Assembly: GCA_947095585.1 (NCBI GenBank)
Contig: OX352765.1
Coordinates: 62,573,719 to 62,637,718 of the forward strand
DNA from: Nephrocerus scutellatus
Lineage: Eukaryota; Arthropoda; Insecta; Diptera; Pipunculidae
Length of the DNA stretch: 64,000 bases
Reading direction: 5' to 3'
Part shown: positions 9,681-21,989 of the stretch, piece by piece
Numbering within the stretch: the stretch's first letter is position 1
How the letters are laid out: every line of letters begins with the position of its first letter
The notes under the pieces: generated by a model
The model's input: only the letters and a program-made list of their open reading frames with translations
Databases searched by the model: none
Told to the model about the DNA's origin: nothing
Translations under genes and position numbers: made by a program

Positions 9681-10175
9681 CAATGGGTTAAACCATGGGT
9701 TTTCTCTCTCTCTGCTCGGGTTGGTCTCCCCTCAGCCGCATCTCTGTTGGCGCTTAGTTCTCTGGTTAGGGACGAGGCAATGATTAGTAGTCGTAATTTT
9801 TTTGGTGTGAGTGTGTGATTTGGTTCCTTTTTTTTTTGATCCAGGTAATTTTGTTTTCCTCTCCCTCAAAAGAGCACGTTCAATTTTTTTTATGTATATG
9901 ATGATCAACAACTGGTTGGCATGGCCGGCAAAGAACCCCCCCCCCAAACCCCGAAGAGCTAGTTAGAGCACAGCTAGGCGTGCACTCCGCCGTTGACCAT
10001 CCCAACCTCCGGTTAAGCGTTTGAACAGTCGCGTTAGAACAGTCCAAAATCTACCCATGTTAAAAGGTTATGAAAATTGTCGCAAACTTGGTAAACTCAG
10101 ACTGGTCATCGTCAAACACTTAAAACGATACAAATTCAAGCGAACTAAGAACTATCACCAACATGAAATCATTAC
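9681..10175 (+). repeat. Module M, copy 2b
   Basis: Second tandem M copy, ending at aatcattac directly before the pol leader of copy C. It differs from 2a by small changes, such as the length of the C run near 9940. Confidence 0.8.
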
Positions 10176-10245
10176 ATAAAAATCATTACGATTGGTTTTC
10201 TGAGTCTGTCGGTCAGCCTAACGATCGAGTCATGGTATTCATCGA

Positions 10246-10953
10246 ATGTCTCTCTGTCCTTGTATTGTCGTCGCAGGTAGTCGATTAAATCGTCCCATAC
10301 GAAAAACGGATGCGACCGGTGGAACCTCCATAGAGCCTTACTCCAACCGAATCACAAATTACCAGTTGGCTCGTGCTAGAATTTTTGAAACGATGGATGG
10401 GCTGGAACCGACGCCACCCAGTCGATCCTCCATGAGGATAAAGGAGTTTTGGAAGCTGGTCATAGACAACCGGATCTTGTTAATGAGCGCGATCCTAAAC
10501 AAAACCAATGACGCCAGACCGTACGCTTCAGTCACACTGTTAGGGAAAGAACACATAGGGTTACTGGACAGCGGCACTTCCATCAGTTGCATTGGCGGGT
10601 CACTAGCGACTAGCGTCCTGCATAACAAAGTGGCTCTTAGACGTTTCGTTTCATCCCTCAAAACAGCTGATGGAAAGTCTCAAACGGTCTGTGGGTCTTT
10701 CAAAGCGGACATCGCTTTTCGGAACAAGACCAAACGGTTGACTTTGTATGTGGTTCCATCCTTGGGCCAAGATTTATATCTAGGCATCGACTTTTGGAGG
10801 GCGTTTGATCTAGCTCCAGACATCGTGTCAGAGATAAACGTCGAACAAGTGAGTGATGTTTTGCAAAATAGACATCACTTAAATGATTCGCAGTTAGTCA
10901 GAATAGAGGCAGTGAAAAACTTATTTCCATCTTACGACAACGAGGGTTTGGGG
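10246..10953 (+). pseudogene. Copy C: aspartic protease and linker
   Basis: Same layout as in copy B, with catalytic GLLDSGTS and distal LGIDFW intact. One A is missing in the run at about 10953 (ggggaaacctc instead of ggggaaaacctc), so the frame ends in KPHW and a stop at 10966-10968. Start chosen as for copy B. Confidence 0.8.
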
Positions 10954-10955
10954 AA

Positions 10956-12077
10956 ACCTCACTGGTAGAACACACAATCGATACCAACGGGTGTAAAGCC
11001 ACAAAGCAGCGGCACTACCCGGTGTCACCGGCGATTGAGAAGCAGATTTTCGATGAACTGGATCGCATGCTGCGACTAGGGGTGATTGAAGAGTCCCAAA
11101 GTTCGTGGAGCTCCCCCGTAGTCCTAGTCCGGAAACCGGGTAAAGTGAGGCTCTGCCTAGACTCACGGAAATTAAACGCTGCGACCGTTACTGATGCGTA
11201 CCCCCTCCCACACATCCAGGGAATTCTGAGTAGGTTGCCACGGGCAGAATTCATATCCAGCTTAGACCTAAAGGATGCGTTCTGGCAAATTCCGTTGGAA
11301 GTAAATTCTCGACAGAAGACGGCCTTTTCAGTTCCCAAGCGCCCATTATACCAGTTTAAGGTTATGCCCTTTGGGCTATGTAACGCTCCCCAAACAATGT
11401 GTCGTTTAATGGATAAAGTCATCCCCGCTGACATCCACGATAGAGTATTTGTATACCTAGACGATCTGCTGGTCATCACCGAAGATTTTGACAGCCATGT
11501 AAAAACACTTCAGGAAGTCGCAAGACATCTCCGTCGGGCTGGTCTAACACTAAACGTGGCCAAAAGTAAGTTTTGCCTTACCGAGGTTCGATATCTTGGC
11601 CACATCATGGGAAATGGCGGTTTGAGAACGGACCCCGATAAGATACAAGCAATTGTGGAGTACCCTATCCCCAAAACAGTGCGCCAGCTACGTCGCTTCC
11701 TCGGCATGGCTGGCTGGTATAGGAAATTAATTTCAAATTTTGCAGTAACTTGTACACCGTTGACGGACTTATTAAAAAAATCCAAAAGTCTACAGTGGAA
11801 TAGTGAGGCACAGGCGGCATTCGAAGCACTGAAGGTTAAACTTACCTCTTCACCCGTGTTGTATACACCTGATTTCTACAAACCATTTTTGATTCAGTGT
11901 GATGCCTGTCAATCAGGAGTTGGTAGTGTTCTTGTGCAAACCTTGGACGACGGTTCCGTAGTGCCAATTGCGTATTTGTCACAAAAGCTTAATAAGGCCC
12001 AACGTAACTATAGCGTAACCGAGCAAGAATGTCTGGCGGCAGTGCTCAGCATCAAACACTTTCGCCCCTTCGTATAG
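10956..12077 (+). pseudogene. Copy C: RT and first part of RNase H
   Basis: Uninterrupted RT frame, the best preserved RT in the array. It keeps the linker (RHYPVSPAI), motif A LDLKDAF, motif B FGLCNAPQ, motif C YLDD and the RNase H residues Asp (IQCDACQ) and Glu (VTEQECLA). It ends at TAG 12075-12077, one base change from GAG in the other copies. A Ser-to-Tyr change (DFYKPF) lies at about 11876. Confidence 0.87.
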
Positions 12078-12497
12078 GGACTTGATTTCACAGTGATTAC
12101 TGATCACGCGTCCCTACAGTGGCTTATGCGCCAAACGGATCTTAGTGGTAGGCTGGGAAGGTGGGCGCTTAAACTCCAAGGCTTCAAAATTGAAATCCGG
12201 CATCGGAAAGGATCGGAACACAAAGTCCCGAATGCGTTGTCGAGGGTGCATGAAGATTTTATCGCTTCGAGTGATTTGTTATCACCGGAAATTGATCTGG
12301 ATTCTCCGGAGTTCACCTCCCCGGAATACGAAGACCGAAAGCGACAAGTCCTTGAGAACAGTGATAAACTGCCAGATTTAAGAGTGCTTAACCAACATCT
12401 CTACAAGCGGACTGAATTCTGCCGTGGTGAGGAGATACAAGAACAATCAGGGTGGAAGCTATGTGTTCCAAGAAACCTCACGAGACAGGTGATATAA
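12078..12497 (+). pseudogene. Copy C: RNase H C-terminus and integrase N-terminus
   Basis: Continues in the same frame after the nonsense codon. It holds the last RNase H Asp (ITDHASLQW) and the segment before the integrase zinc region, and ends at TAA 12495-12497 where the others read GAA (VIER). WKLWVP reads WKLCVP here. Confidence 0.85.
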
Positions 12498-13529
12498 CGA
12501 GTGCACGACTCTCCAACGTCAGCACACGGTGGCATAAATAAAACCCTACAAAGGATAAAGAAATACTTCTTTTGGCCGCATATGTTTGCCGAAGTACGGG
12601 ATTATGTCCTTAAGTGCACCGTGTGCAAAACCACTAAACACCCTAATGTTACCCTAAGACCATACATGGGTCGACAAAACACTTCAGAAAGACCCTTTCA
12701 ACGATTATACCTGGATTTAATTGGGCCCTTTCCACGATCCAAGGCAGGACACATCGGGTTGCTTATTATCCTGGATCATTTCACCAAATTTCATTTCCTG
12801 TGGCCGCTTAAGAAGTTCGTTACAAAACCCATTGTAGAATACTTGAGAAACCCCCTTTTCCCAACCTTTGCCGTGCCCGAAACCATCGTAACGGACAAAG
12901 GGGTACAGTTCAAAAGCAATGATTTCAACAATTTATTGGCAATGTACGGCGTAAAGCATACTTATACAGCGATCTATTCCCCGCAAGCGAATGCGTCGGA
13001 GCGAGTAAATCGTTCTTTGATCGCGGCCATTCGAACCTTCCTCAGGGATGATCAATCAAGCTGGAATTTGAACCTTTGCCACATAAGCTGTTCATTGCGG
13101 AGTTCCGTACACGCTTCTACAGGATTTGCGCCTTACTTTCTAACGTTCGGCCAGAACATGATGGTGCACGGTGATAGTTATAAACTCCTGCGGAAATTAG
13201 AGTTACTGGAACCACCAGATATCTTCGTCCCCTATGAGGAAGGTTTGGCACAGATACGTACTAAGGCAAAAGATCAAATGAAAAAGGCTTATGAGGTAAA
13301 TGAACGGAAATATAACACTCGGTCGAGACCGATAGACTTTCGAGTGGGACAAGAAGTCTTTTGGCGAAACTTCGCACAGAGTAATTGGCAAAAGGGTTTT
13401 AACGCCAAACTGGCGCCAACTTTCTTAAAAGCCCGCATCAAGAAGAAATTAGGAAGCTGTTATTACATGCTGGAAGACCATCAGGGAAAACAGGTAGGGG
13501 TATACCACGCGAAAGACATCATGCAATAA
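12498..13529 (+). pseudogene. Copy C: integrase core and C-terminus
   Basis: Same frame after the second nonsense codon. It contains the HHCC residues HDSPTSAH and CTVC, then D,D,E in LDLIGPF, VTDKGVQF and SERVNRSL. The last residues read AKDIMQ instead of AKDIRQ. Open to the family stop. Confidence 0.87.
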
Positions 13530-13775
13530 AACTGAGGTACTAGGTTTGTCACCGGTTTTCAGCCTTTCCGAGGTCCTTGAGTTAAATCTCCCACGGAAAT
13601 CCTGTTTTGTGGCGGCGACTTTAGAAAAAAAAAAATGTAAACGAAATTAAATTTTTGCAAATTAAGAAGCACCCGGTGTCCACTGCAAGGAAATTGCTAC
13701 GCAGTACCATGCTAGTGTAGACGTAAATATCGATGCCCATATAGATCGAAAGTATAGAAAGGAAATTTCAAGGCC

Positions 13776-13800
13776 AAAAATTCCAATTATTGGAATTTTT
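13776..13800. repeat. 25-nt palindrome, spacer C
   Basis: Same arms and centre as in the other spacers. Confidence 0.85.
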
Positions 13801-14430
13801 AATAACAAACGGCATGCTTCCCACCGACTCGTCACGAATTTTGGTTTCGACGCATAAGTTTATGCTGTCGCTAAATGATGAGACATTAGCAGAGAAAAAT
13901 TTAACCCCCCTCTCTCGACCAACCGACCAACCGCAAACCCCTTATGAGATTCACCGTGACCGAGCAACATTGATCCACAAGTGGTTGATGCGGCGGGCAT
14001 AAAGAAACAGAAAAAAAAAGAGAGAAAGTTCGGCTGGCTACTCGTCACTAATGTAATGCGTGGTGAGAGTGAACGATGCATCGATAGATATTCCAGCGGA
14101 ATTCGTAGCTGTGCATCGACATATCGAGGCCACTCAATAGCAGTCGGTATTTTTGTCTTTCCGGGCTCGGAAATGGGCCACTGCTCTTTGAAAAAAAAAA
14201 TTTAAATAAGTTTTGTTCTTACGGAAATTGTCGGTCGGCACCCTACACCCAATAGCGGCCCACGATATATTCGATATACTCCTGGAAAAAAATTTAAAAG
14301 TTTCAAAAACCACTTTAAATATTTTTACAAATTAATGTGACATTTTAAAATCAGCTCAGTTCCGATGTTAAAATATCTTCAAAAATTCTAAAAGTCCATA
14401 CTTACCAAAATTAATATGTGCGCGTACAAA

Positions 14431-14784
14431 ATGGCCGACACAGGCCCACGATATATTCGATATACTCCTGATAATGGCGGACCCCACGGTATCCTACCTG
14501 AGGATCCGCAAGGTGATACGGGCAACACTCTAGAACGTGAGAAAAATAAATGGATTCAAGATTTGTTTTTGGTTGCATCATTTTTATTAAAAAATTTTTT
14601 TTTTGTATTAATAACTAGAAACAAGACTTTTTTTTGTTATCTCCTGAGAGAAAGAACCCCCCCACCCTTATTCCTTTTTTTGCCCTTAGCTAAAATTAAT
14701 CATAACTATTGCCTTCACAGCCTAGTACTTCGGCAACTGGTTGGCATGGCCGGCAAAGAACCCCCCCAAACCCCGACGAGCTAG
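14431..14784 (+). CDS. Small recurrent ORF (spacer C), altered 3' half
   Basis: Same start MADTGPRYIRYTPDNGG, but about 23 bp after EKNK are missing. The reading frame changes and runs through T-rich sequence into module M. That the tail is not kept argues against a conserved protein. Confidence 0.2.
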   Translation: MADTGPRYIRYTPDNGGPHGILPEDPQGDTGNTLEREKNKWIQDLFLVASFLLKNFFFVLITRNKTFFCYLLRERTPPPLFLFLPLAKINHNYCLHSLVLRQLVGMAGKEPPQTPTS

Positions 14785-15348
14785 TTAGAGCACAGCTAGG
14801 CGTGCACTCCGCCGTTGACCATCCCAACCTCCGGTTAAGCGTTTGAACAGTCGCAATGGGTTAAACAATGGGTTTTCTCTCTCTCTGCTCGGGTTGGTCT
14901 CCCCACAGCCGCATCTCTGTTGGCGCTTAGTTCTCTGGTTAGGGACAAGGCAATGATTAGTAGTCGTAATTTTTTTGGTGTGAGTGTGTGATTTGGTTCC
15001 TTTTTTTTTGATCCAGGTAATTTTGTTTTGCTCTCCCTCAAAAGAGCACGTTCAATTTTTTTTATGTATATGATGATCAACAACTGGTTGGCATGGCCGG
15101 CAAAGAACCCCCCCCCCCAAACCCCGACGAGCTAGTTAGAGCACAGCTAGGCGTGCACTCCGCCGTTGACCATCCCAACCTCCGGTTAAGCGTTTGAACA
15201 GTCGCGTTAGAACAGTCCAAAATCTACCCATGTTAAAAGGTTATGAAAATTGTCGCAAACTTGGTAAACTCAGACTGGTCATCGTCAAACACTTAAAACG
15301 ATACAAATTCAAGCGAATTAAGAACTATCACCAACATGAAATCATTAC
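14735..15348 (+). repeat. Module M, copy 3 with duplicated left fragment
   Basis: The M fragment (14735-14852) joined to the exon-like remnant is followed by a full M body ending at aatcattac. Layout as before copy B, but without the internal 80-bp loss. Confidence 0.8.
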
Positions 15349-15418
15349 ATAAAAATCATTACGATTGGTTTTCTGAGTCTGTCGGTCAGCCTAACGATCG
15401 AGTCATGGTATTCATCGA

Positions 15419-16187
15419 ATGTCTCTCTGTCCTTGTATTGTCGTCGCATGTAGTCGATTAAATCGTCCCATACGAAAAACGGATGCGACCGGTGGAACCT
15501 CCATAGAGCCTTACTCCAACCGAATCACAAATTACCAGTTGGCTCGTGCTAGAATTTTTGAAACGATGGATGGGCTGGAACCGACGCCACCCAGTCGATC
15601 CTCCAAGAGGATAAAGGAGTTTTGGAAGCTGGTCATAGACAACCGGATCTTGTTAATGAGCACGATCCTAAACAAAACCAATGACGCCAGACCGTACGCT
15701 TCAGTCACACTGTTAGGGAAAGAACACATAGGGTTACTGGACAGCGGCACTTCCATCAGTTGCATTGGCGGGTAACTAGCGACTAGCGTCCTGCATAACA
15801 AAGTGGCTCTTAGACGTTTCGTTTCATCCCTCAAAACAGCTGATGGAAAGTCTCAAACGGTCTGTGGGTCTTTCAAAGCGGACATCGCTTTTCGGAACAA
15901 GACCAAACGGTTGACTTTGTATGTGGTTCCATCCTTGGGCCAAGATTTATATCTAGGCATCGACTTTTGGAGGGCGTTTGATCTAGCTCCAGACATCGTG
16001 TCAGAGATAAACGTCGAACAAGTAAGTGATGTTTTGCAAAATAGACATCACTTGAATGATTCGCAGTTAGTCATAATAGAGGCAGTGAAAAACTTATTTC
16101 CATCTTACGACACCGAGGGTTTGGGGAAAACCTCACTGGTAAAACACACAATCGATACCAACGGGTGTAAAGCCATAAAGCAGCGGC
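15419..16187 (+). pseudogene. Copy D: aspartic protease and linker with nonsense codon
   Basis: Protease with catalytic GLLDSGTS; six codons later TCA has become TAA (15773-15775). The remaining protease and linker resume in the same frame to about 16187, where the shared 2-bp deletion shifts the frame. Confidence 0.85.
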
Positions 16188-16802
16188 ATACCCGGTGTCA
16201 CCGGCGATTGAGAAGCAGATTTTCGATGAACTGGATCGCATGCTGCGACTAGGGGTGATTGAAGAGTCCCAAAGTTCGTGGAGCTCCCCCGTAGTCCTAG
16301 TCCGGAAAGCGGGTAAAGTGAGGCTCTGCCTAGACTCACGGAAATTAAACGCTGTGACCGTTACTGATGCGTACCCCCTCCCACACATCCAGGGAATTCT
16401 GAGTAGGTTGCCACGGGCAGAATTCATATCCAGCTTAGACCTAAAGGATGCGTTCTGGCAAATTCCGTTGGAAGTAAATTCTCGACAGAAGACGGCCTTT
16501 TCAGTTCCCAAGCGCCCATTATACCAGTTTAAGGTTATGCCCTTTGGGCTATGTAACGCTCCCCAAACAATGTGTCGTTTAATGGATAAAGTCATCCCCG
16601 CTGACCTCCACGATAGAGTATTTGTATACCTAGACGATCTGCTGGTCATCACCGAAGATTTTGACAGCCATGTAAAAAAACTTCAGGAAGTCGCAAGACA
16701 TCTCCGTCGGGCTGGTCTAACACTAAACGTGGCCAAAAGTAAGTTTTGCCTTACCGAGGTTCGATATCTTGGCCACATCATCGGAAATGGCGGTTTGAGA
16801 AC
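16188..16802 (+). pseudogene. Copy D: RT fingers and palm
   Basis: RT with motifs LDLKDAF, FGLCNAPQ and YLDD. VRKPGK reads VRKAGK here. It ends at the shared 1-bp deletion in the cggccccg run near 16803. Confidence 0.85.
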
Positions 16803-17426
16803 GGCCCCGATAAGATACAAGCAATTGTGGAGTACCCTGTCCCCAAAACAGTGCGCCAGCTACGTCGCTTCCTCGGCATGGCTGGCTGGTATAGGAAATT
16901 AATTTCAAATTTTGCAGTAACTTGTACACCGTTGACGGACTTATTAAAAAAATCCAAAAGTCTACAGTGGAATAGTGAGGCACAGGCGGCATTCGAAGCA
17001 CTGAAGGTTAAACTTACCTCTTCACCCGTGTTGTATACACCTGATTTCTCCAAACCATTTTTGATTCAGTGTGATGCCTGTCAATCAGGAGTTGGTAGTG
17101 TTCTTGTGCAAACCTTGGACGACGGTTCCGTAGTGCCAATTGCGTATTTGTCACAAAAGCTTAATAAGGCCCAACGTAACTATAGCGTAACCGAGCAAGA
17201 ATGTCTGGCGGCAGTGCTCAGCATCAAACACTTTCGCCCCTTCGTAGAGGGACTTGATTTCACAGTGATTACTGATCACGCGTCCCTACAGTGGCTTATG
17301 CGCCAAACGGATCTTAGTGGTAGGCTGGGAAGGTGGGCGCTTAAACTCCAAGGCTTCAAAATTGAAATCCGGCATCGGAAAGGATCGGAACACAAAGTCC
17401 CGAATGCGTTGTCGAGGGTGCATTAA
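16803..17426 (+). pseudogene. Copy D: RT connection and RNase H
   Basis: RNase H is complete with Asp, Glu and Asp in CDACQSG, TEQECLA and ITDHASL. It terminates at TAA 17424-17426 just after SRVH, where other copies have GAA. Confidence 0.85.
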
Positions 17427-18690
17427 GATTTTATCGCTTCGATTGATTTGTTATCACCGGAAATTGATCTGGATTCTCCGGAGTTCACCTCTCCGGAATA
17501 CGAAGACCGAAAGCGACAAGTCCTTGAGAACAGTGATAAACTGCCAGATTTAAGAGTGCTTAACCAACATCTCTACAAGCGGACTGAATTCTGCTGTGGT
17601 GAGGAGATACAAGAACAATCAGGGTGGAAGCTATGGGTTCCAAGAAACCTCACGAGACAGGTGATAGAACGAGCGCACGACTCTCCAACGTCAGCACACG
17701 GTGGCATAAATAAAACCCTACAAAGGATAAAGAAATACTTCTTTTGGCCGCATATGTTTGCCGAAGTACGGGATTATGTCCTTAAGTGCACCGTGTGCAA
17801 AACCACTAAACACCCTAATGTTACCCTAAGACCATACATGGGTCGACAAAACACTTCAGAAAGACCCTTTCAACGATTATACCTGGATTTAATTAGGCCC
17901 TTTCCACGATCCAAGGCAGGACACATCGGGTTGCTTATTATCCTGGATCATTTCACCAAATTTCATTTCCTGTGGCAGCTTAAGAAGTTCGTTACAAAAC
18001 CCATTGTAGAATACTTGAGAAACCCCCTTTTCCCAACCTTCGGCGTGCCCGAAACCATCGTTACGGACAAAGGGGTACAGTTCAAAAGCAATGATTTCAA
18101 CAATTTATTGGCCATGTACGGCGTAAAGCATACTTATACAGCGATCTATTCCCCGCAAGCGAATGCGTCGGAGCGAGTAAATCGTTCTTTGATCGCGGCC
18201 ATTCGAACCTTCCTCAGGGATGATCAGTCAAGCTGGGATTTGAACCTTTGCCACATAAGCTGTTCATTGCGGAGTTCCGTACACGCTTCTACAGGATTTG
18301 CGCCTTACTTTCTAACGTTCGGCCAGAACATGATGGTGCACGGTGATAGTTATGAACTCCTGCGGAAATTAGAGTTACTGGAACCACCAGATATCTTCGT
18401 CCCCTATGAGGAAGGTTTGGCACAGATACGTACTAAGGCAAAAGATCAAATGAAAAAGGCTTATGAGGTAAATGAACGGAAATATAACACTCGGTCGAGA
18501 CCGATAGACTTTCGAGTGGGACAAGAAGTCTTTTGGCGAAACTTCGCACAGAGTAATTGGCAAAAGGGTTTTAACGCCAACTTTCTTAAAAGCCCGCATC
18601 AAGAAGAAATTAGGAAGCTGTTATTACATGCTGGAAGACCATCAGGGAAAACAGGTAGGGGTATACCACGCGAAAGACATCAGGCAATAA
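17427..18690 (+). pseudogene. Copy D: integrase with 11-bp C-terminal deletion
   Basis: Integrase in frame after the stop. HHCC and the D,D,E residues are present, but DLIGPF next to the first catalytic Asp reads DLIRPF. Near 18575-18580, 11 bp are gone between two cgccaa repeats. This shifts the last 40 or so residues out of frame, so translation ends at 18704 with unrelated residues. Confidence 0.87.
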
Positions 18691-18936
18691 AACTGAGGTA
18701 CTAGGTTTGTCACCGGTTTTCAGCCTTTCCGAGGTCCTTGAGTTAAATCTCCCACGGAAATCCTGTTTTGTGGCGGCGACTTTAGAAAAAAAAAAATTTA
18801 AACGAAATTAAATTTTTGCAAATTAAGAAGCACCCGGTGTCCACTGCAAGGAAATTGCTACGCAGTACCATGCTAGTGTAGACGTAAATATCGATGCCCA
18901 TATAGATCGAAAGTATAGAAAGGAAATTTCAAGGCC

Positions 18937-18961
18937 AAAAATTCCAATTATTGGAATTTTT
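18937..18961. repeat. 25-nt palindrome, spacer D
   Basis: Same arms and centre as in the other spacers. Confidence 0.85.
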
Positions 18962-19594
18962 GATAACAAACGGCATGCTTCCCACCGACTCGTCACGAAT
19001 TTTGGTTTCGACGCATAAGTTTATGCTGTCGCTAAATGATGAGACATTAGCAGGAAAAAAATGTAACCCCCCTCTCTCGACCAACCAACCAACCGCAAAC
19101 CCCATATGAGATTCACCGTGACCGAGCAACATTGATCCACAAGTGGTTGATGCGGCGGGCATAAAGAAACAGAAAAAAAAAGAGAGAAAGTTCGGCTGGC
19201 TACTCGTCACTAATGTAATGCGTGGTGAGAGTGAACGATGCATCGATAGATATTCCAGCGGAATTCATAGCTGTGCATCGACATATCGAGGCCACTCAAT
19301 AGCAGTCGGTATTTTTGTCTTTCCGGGCTCGGAAATGGGCCACTGCTGCTCTTTGAAAAAAAAAATTAAATAAGTTTTGTTCTTACGGAAATTGTCGGTC
19401 GGCACCCTACACCCAATAGCGGCCCACGATATATTCGATATACTCCTGGAAAAAAATTTAAAAGTTTCAAAAACCACTTTAAATATTTTTACAAATTAAT
19501 GTGACATTTTAAAATCAGCTCAGTTCCGATGTTAAAATATCTTCAAAAATTCTAAAAGTCCATACTTACCAAAATTAATATGTGCGCGTACAAA

Positions 19595-19795
19595 ATGGCC
19601 GACACAGGCCCACGATATATTCGATATACTCCTGATAATGGCGGACCCCACGGTATCCTACCTGAGGATCCGCAAGGTGATACGGGCAACACTCTAGAAC
19701 GTGAGAAAAATAAAATGGCCTTTGACGGGGAGTCTCTGGATTCAAGATTTGTTTTTGGTTGCATCATTTTTTTAAAAATTTTTTTTTTGTATTAA
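19595..19795 (+). CDS. Small recurrent ORF of unknown function (spacer D)
   Basis: Nearly identical to the ORF at 3506 (DPQGD version), with a T-rich 3' end. No domain recognised. Confidence 0.28.
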   Translation: MADTGPRYIRYTPDNGGPHGILPEDPQGDTGNTLEREKNKMAFDGESLDSRFVFGCIIFLKIFFLY

Positions 19796-19921
19796 TTAAC
19801 TAGAAACAAGACTTTTTTTGTTATCTCCTGAGAGAAAGAACCCCCCCCCCCACCCTTATTCCTTTTTTTGCCCTTAGCTAAAATTAATCATAACTATTGC
19901 CTTCACAGCCTAGTACTTCGG

Positions 19922-20534
19922 CGACTGGTTGGCATGGCCGGCAAAGAACCCCCCCAAACCCCGACGAGCTAGTTAGAGCACAGCTAGGCGTGCACTCCGC
20001 CGTTGACCATCCCAACCTCCGGTTAAGCGTTTGAACAGTCGCAATGGGTTAAACAATGGGTTTTCTCTCTCTCTGCTCGGGTTGGTCTCCCCACAGCCGC
20101 ATCTCTGTTGGCGCTTAGTTCTCTGGTTAGGGACAAGGCAATGATTAGTAGTCGTAATTTTTTTGGTGTGAGTGTGTGATTTGGTTCCTTTTTTTTTGAT
20201 CCAGGTAATTTTGTTTTGCTCTCCCTCAAAAGAGCACGTTCAATTTTTTTTATGTATATGATGATCAACAACTGGTTGGCATGGCCGGCAAAGAACCCCC
20301 CCCCAAACCCCGACGAGCTAGTTAGAGCACAGCTAGGCGTGCACTCCGCCGTTGACCATCCCAACCTCCGGTTAAGCGTTTGAACAGTCGCGTTAGAACA
20401 GTCCAAAATCTACCCATGTTAAAAGGTTATGAAAATTGTCGCAAACTTGGTAAACTCAGACTGGTCATCGTCAAACACTTAAAACGATACAAATTCAAGC
20501 GAATTAAGAACTATCACCAACATGAAATCATTAC
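19922..20534 (+). repeat. Module M, copy 4 with duplicated left fragment
   Basis: As copy 3. The junction base differs (ttcggcgactgg instead of ttcggcaactgg). Confidence 0.8.
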
Positions 20535-20604
20535 ATAAAAATCATTACGATTGGTTTTCTGAGTCTGTCGGTCAGCCTAACGATCGAGTCATGGTATTCA
20601 TCGA

Positions 20605-21373
20605 ATGTCTCTCTGTCCTTGTATTGTCGTCGCAGGTAGTCGATTAAATCGTCCCATACGAAAAACGGATGCGACCGGTGGAACCTCCATAGAGCCTTAC
20701 TCCAACCGAATCACAAATTACCAGTTGGCTCGTGCTAGAATTTTTGAAACGATGGATGGGCTGAAACCGACGCCACCCAGTCGATCCTCCAAGAGGATAA
20801 AGGAGTTTTGGAAGCTGGTCATAGACAACCGGATCTTGTTAATGAGAGCGATCCTAAACAAAACCAATGACGCCAGACCGTACGCTTCAGTCACACTGTT
20901 AGGGAAAGAACACATAGGGTTACTGGACAGCGGCACTTCCATCAGTTGCATTGGCGGGTCACTAGCGACTAGCGTCCTGCATAACAAAGTGGCTCTTAGA
21001 CCTTTCGTTTCATCCCTCAAAACAGCTGATGGAAAGTCTCAAACGGTCTGTGGGTCTTTCAAAGCGGACATCGCTTTTCGGAACAAGACCAAACGGTTGA
21101 CTTTGTATGTGGTTCCATCCTTGGGCCAAGATTTATATCTAGGCATCGACTTTTGGAGGGCGTTTGATCTAGCTCCAGACATCGTGTCAGAGATAAACGT
21201 CGAACAAGTAAGTGATGTTTTGCAAAATAGACATCACTTGAATGATTCGCAGTTAGTCATAATAGAGGCAGTGAAAAACTTATTTCCATCTTACGACACC
21301 GAGGGTTTGGGGAAAACCTCACTGGTAAAACACACAATCGATACCAACGGGTGTAAAGCCATAAAGCAGCGGC
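20605..21373 (+). pseudogene. Copy E: aspartic protease and linker
   Basis: Catalytic GLLDSGTS and LGIDFW present. Substitutions: DGLKPT for DGLEPT, LLMRAI for LLMSAI and LRPFVS for LRRFVS. The frame is lost at the shared 2-bp deletion. Confidence 0.83.
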
Positions 21374-21989
21374 ATACCCGGTGTCACCGGCGATTGAGAA
21401 GCAGATTTTCGATGAACTGGATCGCATGCTGCGACTAGGGGTGATTGAAGAGTCCCAAAGTTCGTGGAGCTCCCCCGTAGTCCTAGTCCGGAAACCGGGT
21501 AAAGTGAGGCTCTGCCTAGACTCACGGAAATTAAACGCTGTGACCGTTACTGATGCGTACCCCCTCCCACACATCCAGGGAATTCTGAGTAGGTTGCCAC
21601 GGGCAGAATTCATATCCAGCTTAGACCTAAAGGATGCGTTCTGGCAAATTCCGTTGGAAGTAAATTCTCGACAGAAGACGGCCTTTTCAGTTCCCAAGCG
21701 CCCATTATACCAGTTTAAGGTTATGCCCTTTGGGCTATGTAACGCTCCCCAAACAATGTGTCGTTTAATGGATAAAGTCATCCCCGCTGACCTCCACGAT
21801 AGAGTATTTGTATACCTAGACGATCTGCTGGTCATCACCGAAGATTTTGACAGCCATGTAAAAAAACTTCAGGAAGTCGCAAGACATCTCCGTCGGGCTG
21901 GTCTAACACTAAACGTGGCCAAAAGTAAGTTTTGCCTTACCGAGGTTCGATATCTTGGCCACATCATCGGAAATGGCGGTTTGAGAACG
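21374..21989 (+). pseudogene. Copy E: RT fingers and palm
   Basis: Motifs LDLKDAF, FGLCNAPQ and YLDD are intact. It ends at the shared 1-bp deletion near 21990. Confidence 0.85.

Larger units (their letters stand above)
7732..10245 (+). other. Spacer B (long form)
   Basis: Same order as spacer A but longer. It keeps the whole exon-like block (8931-8994) and the AT-rich stretch after it (8995-9311), and carries module M twice. The poly-C tract is C8 (8866-8873). Only spacer E shares this long form. Confidence 0.75.
10246..13529 (+). mobile_element. Ty3/gypsy pol array, copy C
   Basis: Full protease-to-integrase region. It lacks the two frameshifts of B, D and E but has private lesions: a 1-bp loss near 10953, TAG at 12075-12077 and TAA at 12495-12497. 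Linker markers (gtgagtgatg, cttaaatgat, gtcagaatag) are shared with copy A. Confidence 0.9.
13530..15418 (+). other. Spacer C (short form)
   Basis: Same order as spacer A with the exon-like block reduced to its first 13 nt and fused to a duplicated M fragment. Poly-C is C7 (14657-14663). Confidence 0.75.
15419..18690 (+). mobile_element. Ty3/gypsy pol array, copy D
   Basis: Carries the two B/D/E frameshifts (near 16188 and 16803), plus TAA at 15773-15775, TAA at 17424-17426 and an 11-bp deletion near 18580. The homologous integrase stop is at 18688-18690, but the shifted frame reads on to 18704. It is the most damaged of the five. Confidence 0.9.
18691..20604 (+). other. Spacer D (short form)
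   Basis: Same layout as spacers A and C. Poly-C is C11 (19841-19851). No gene beyond the small recurrent ORF. Confidence 0.75.
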
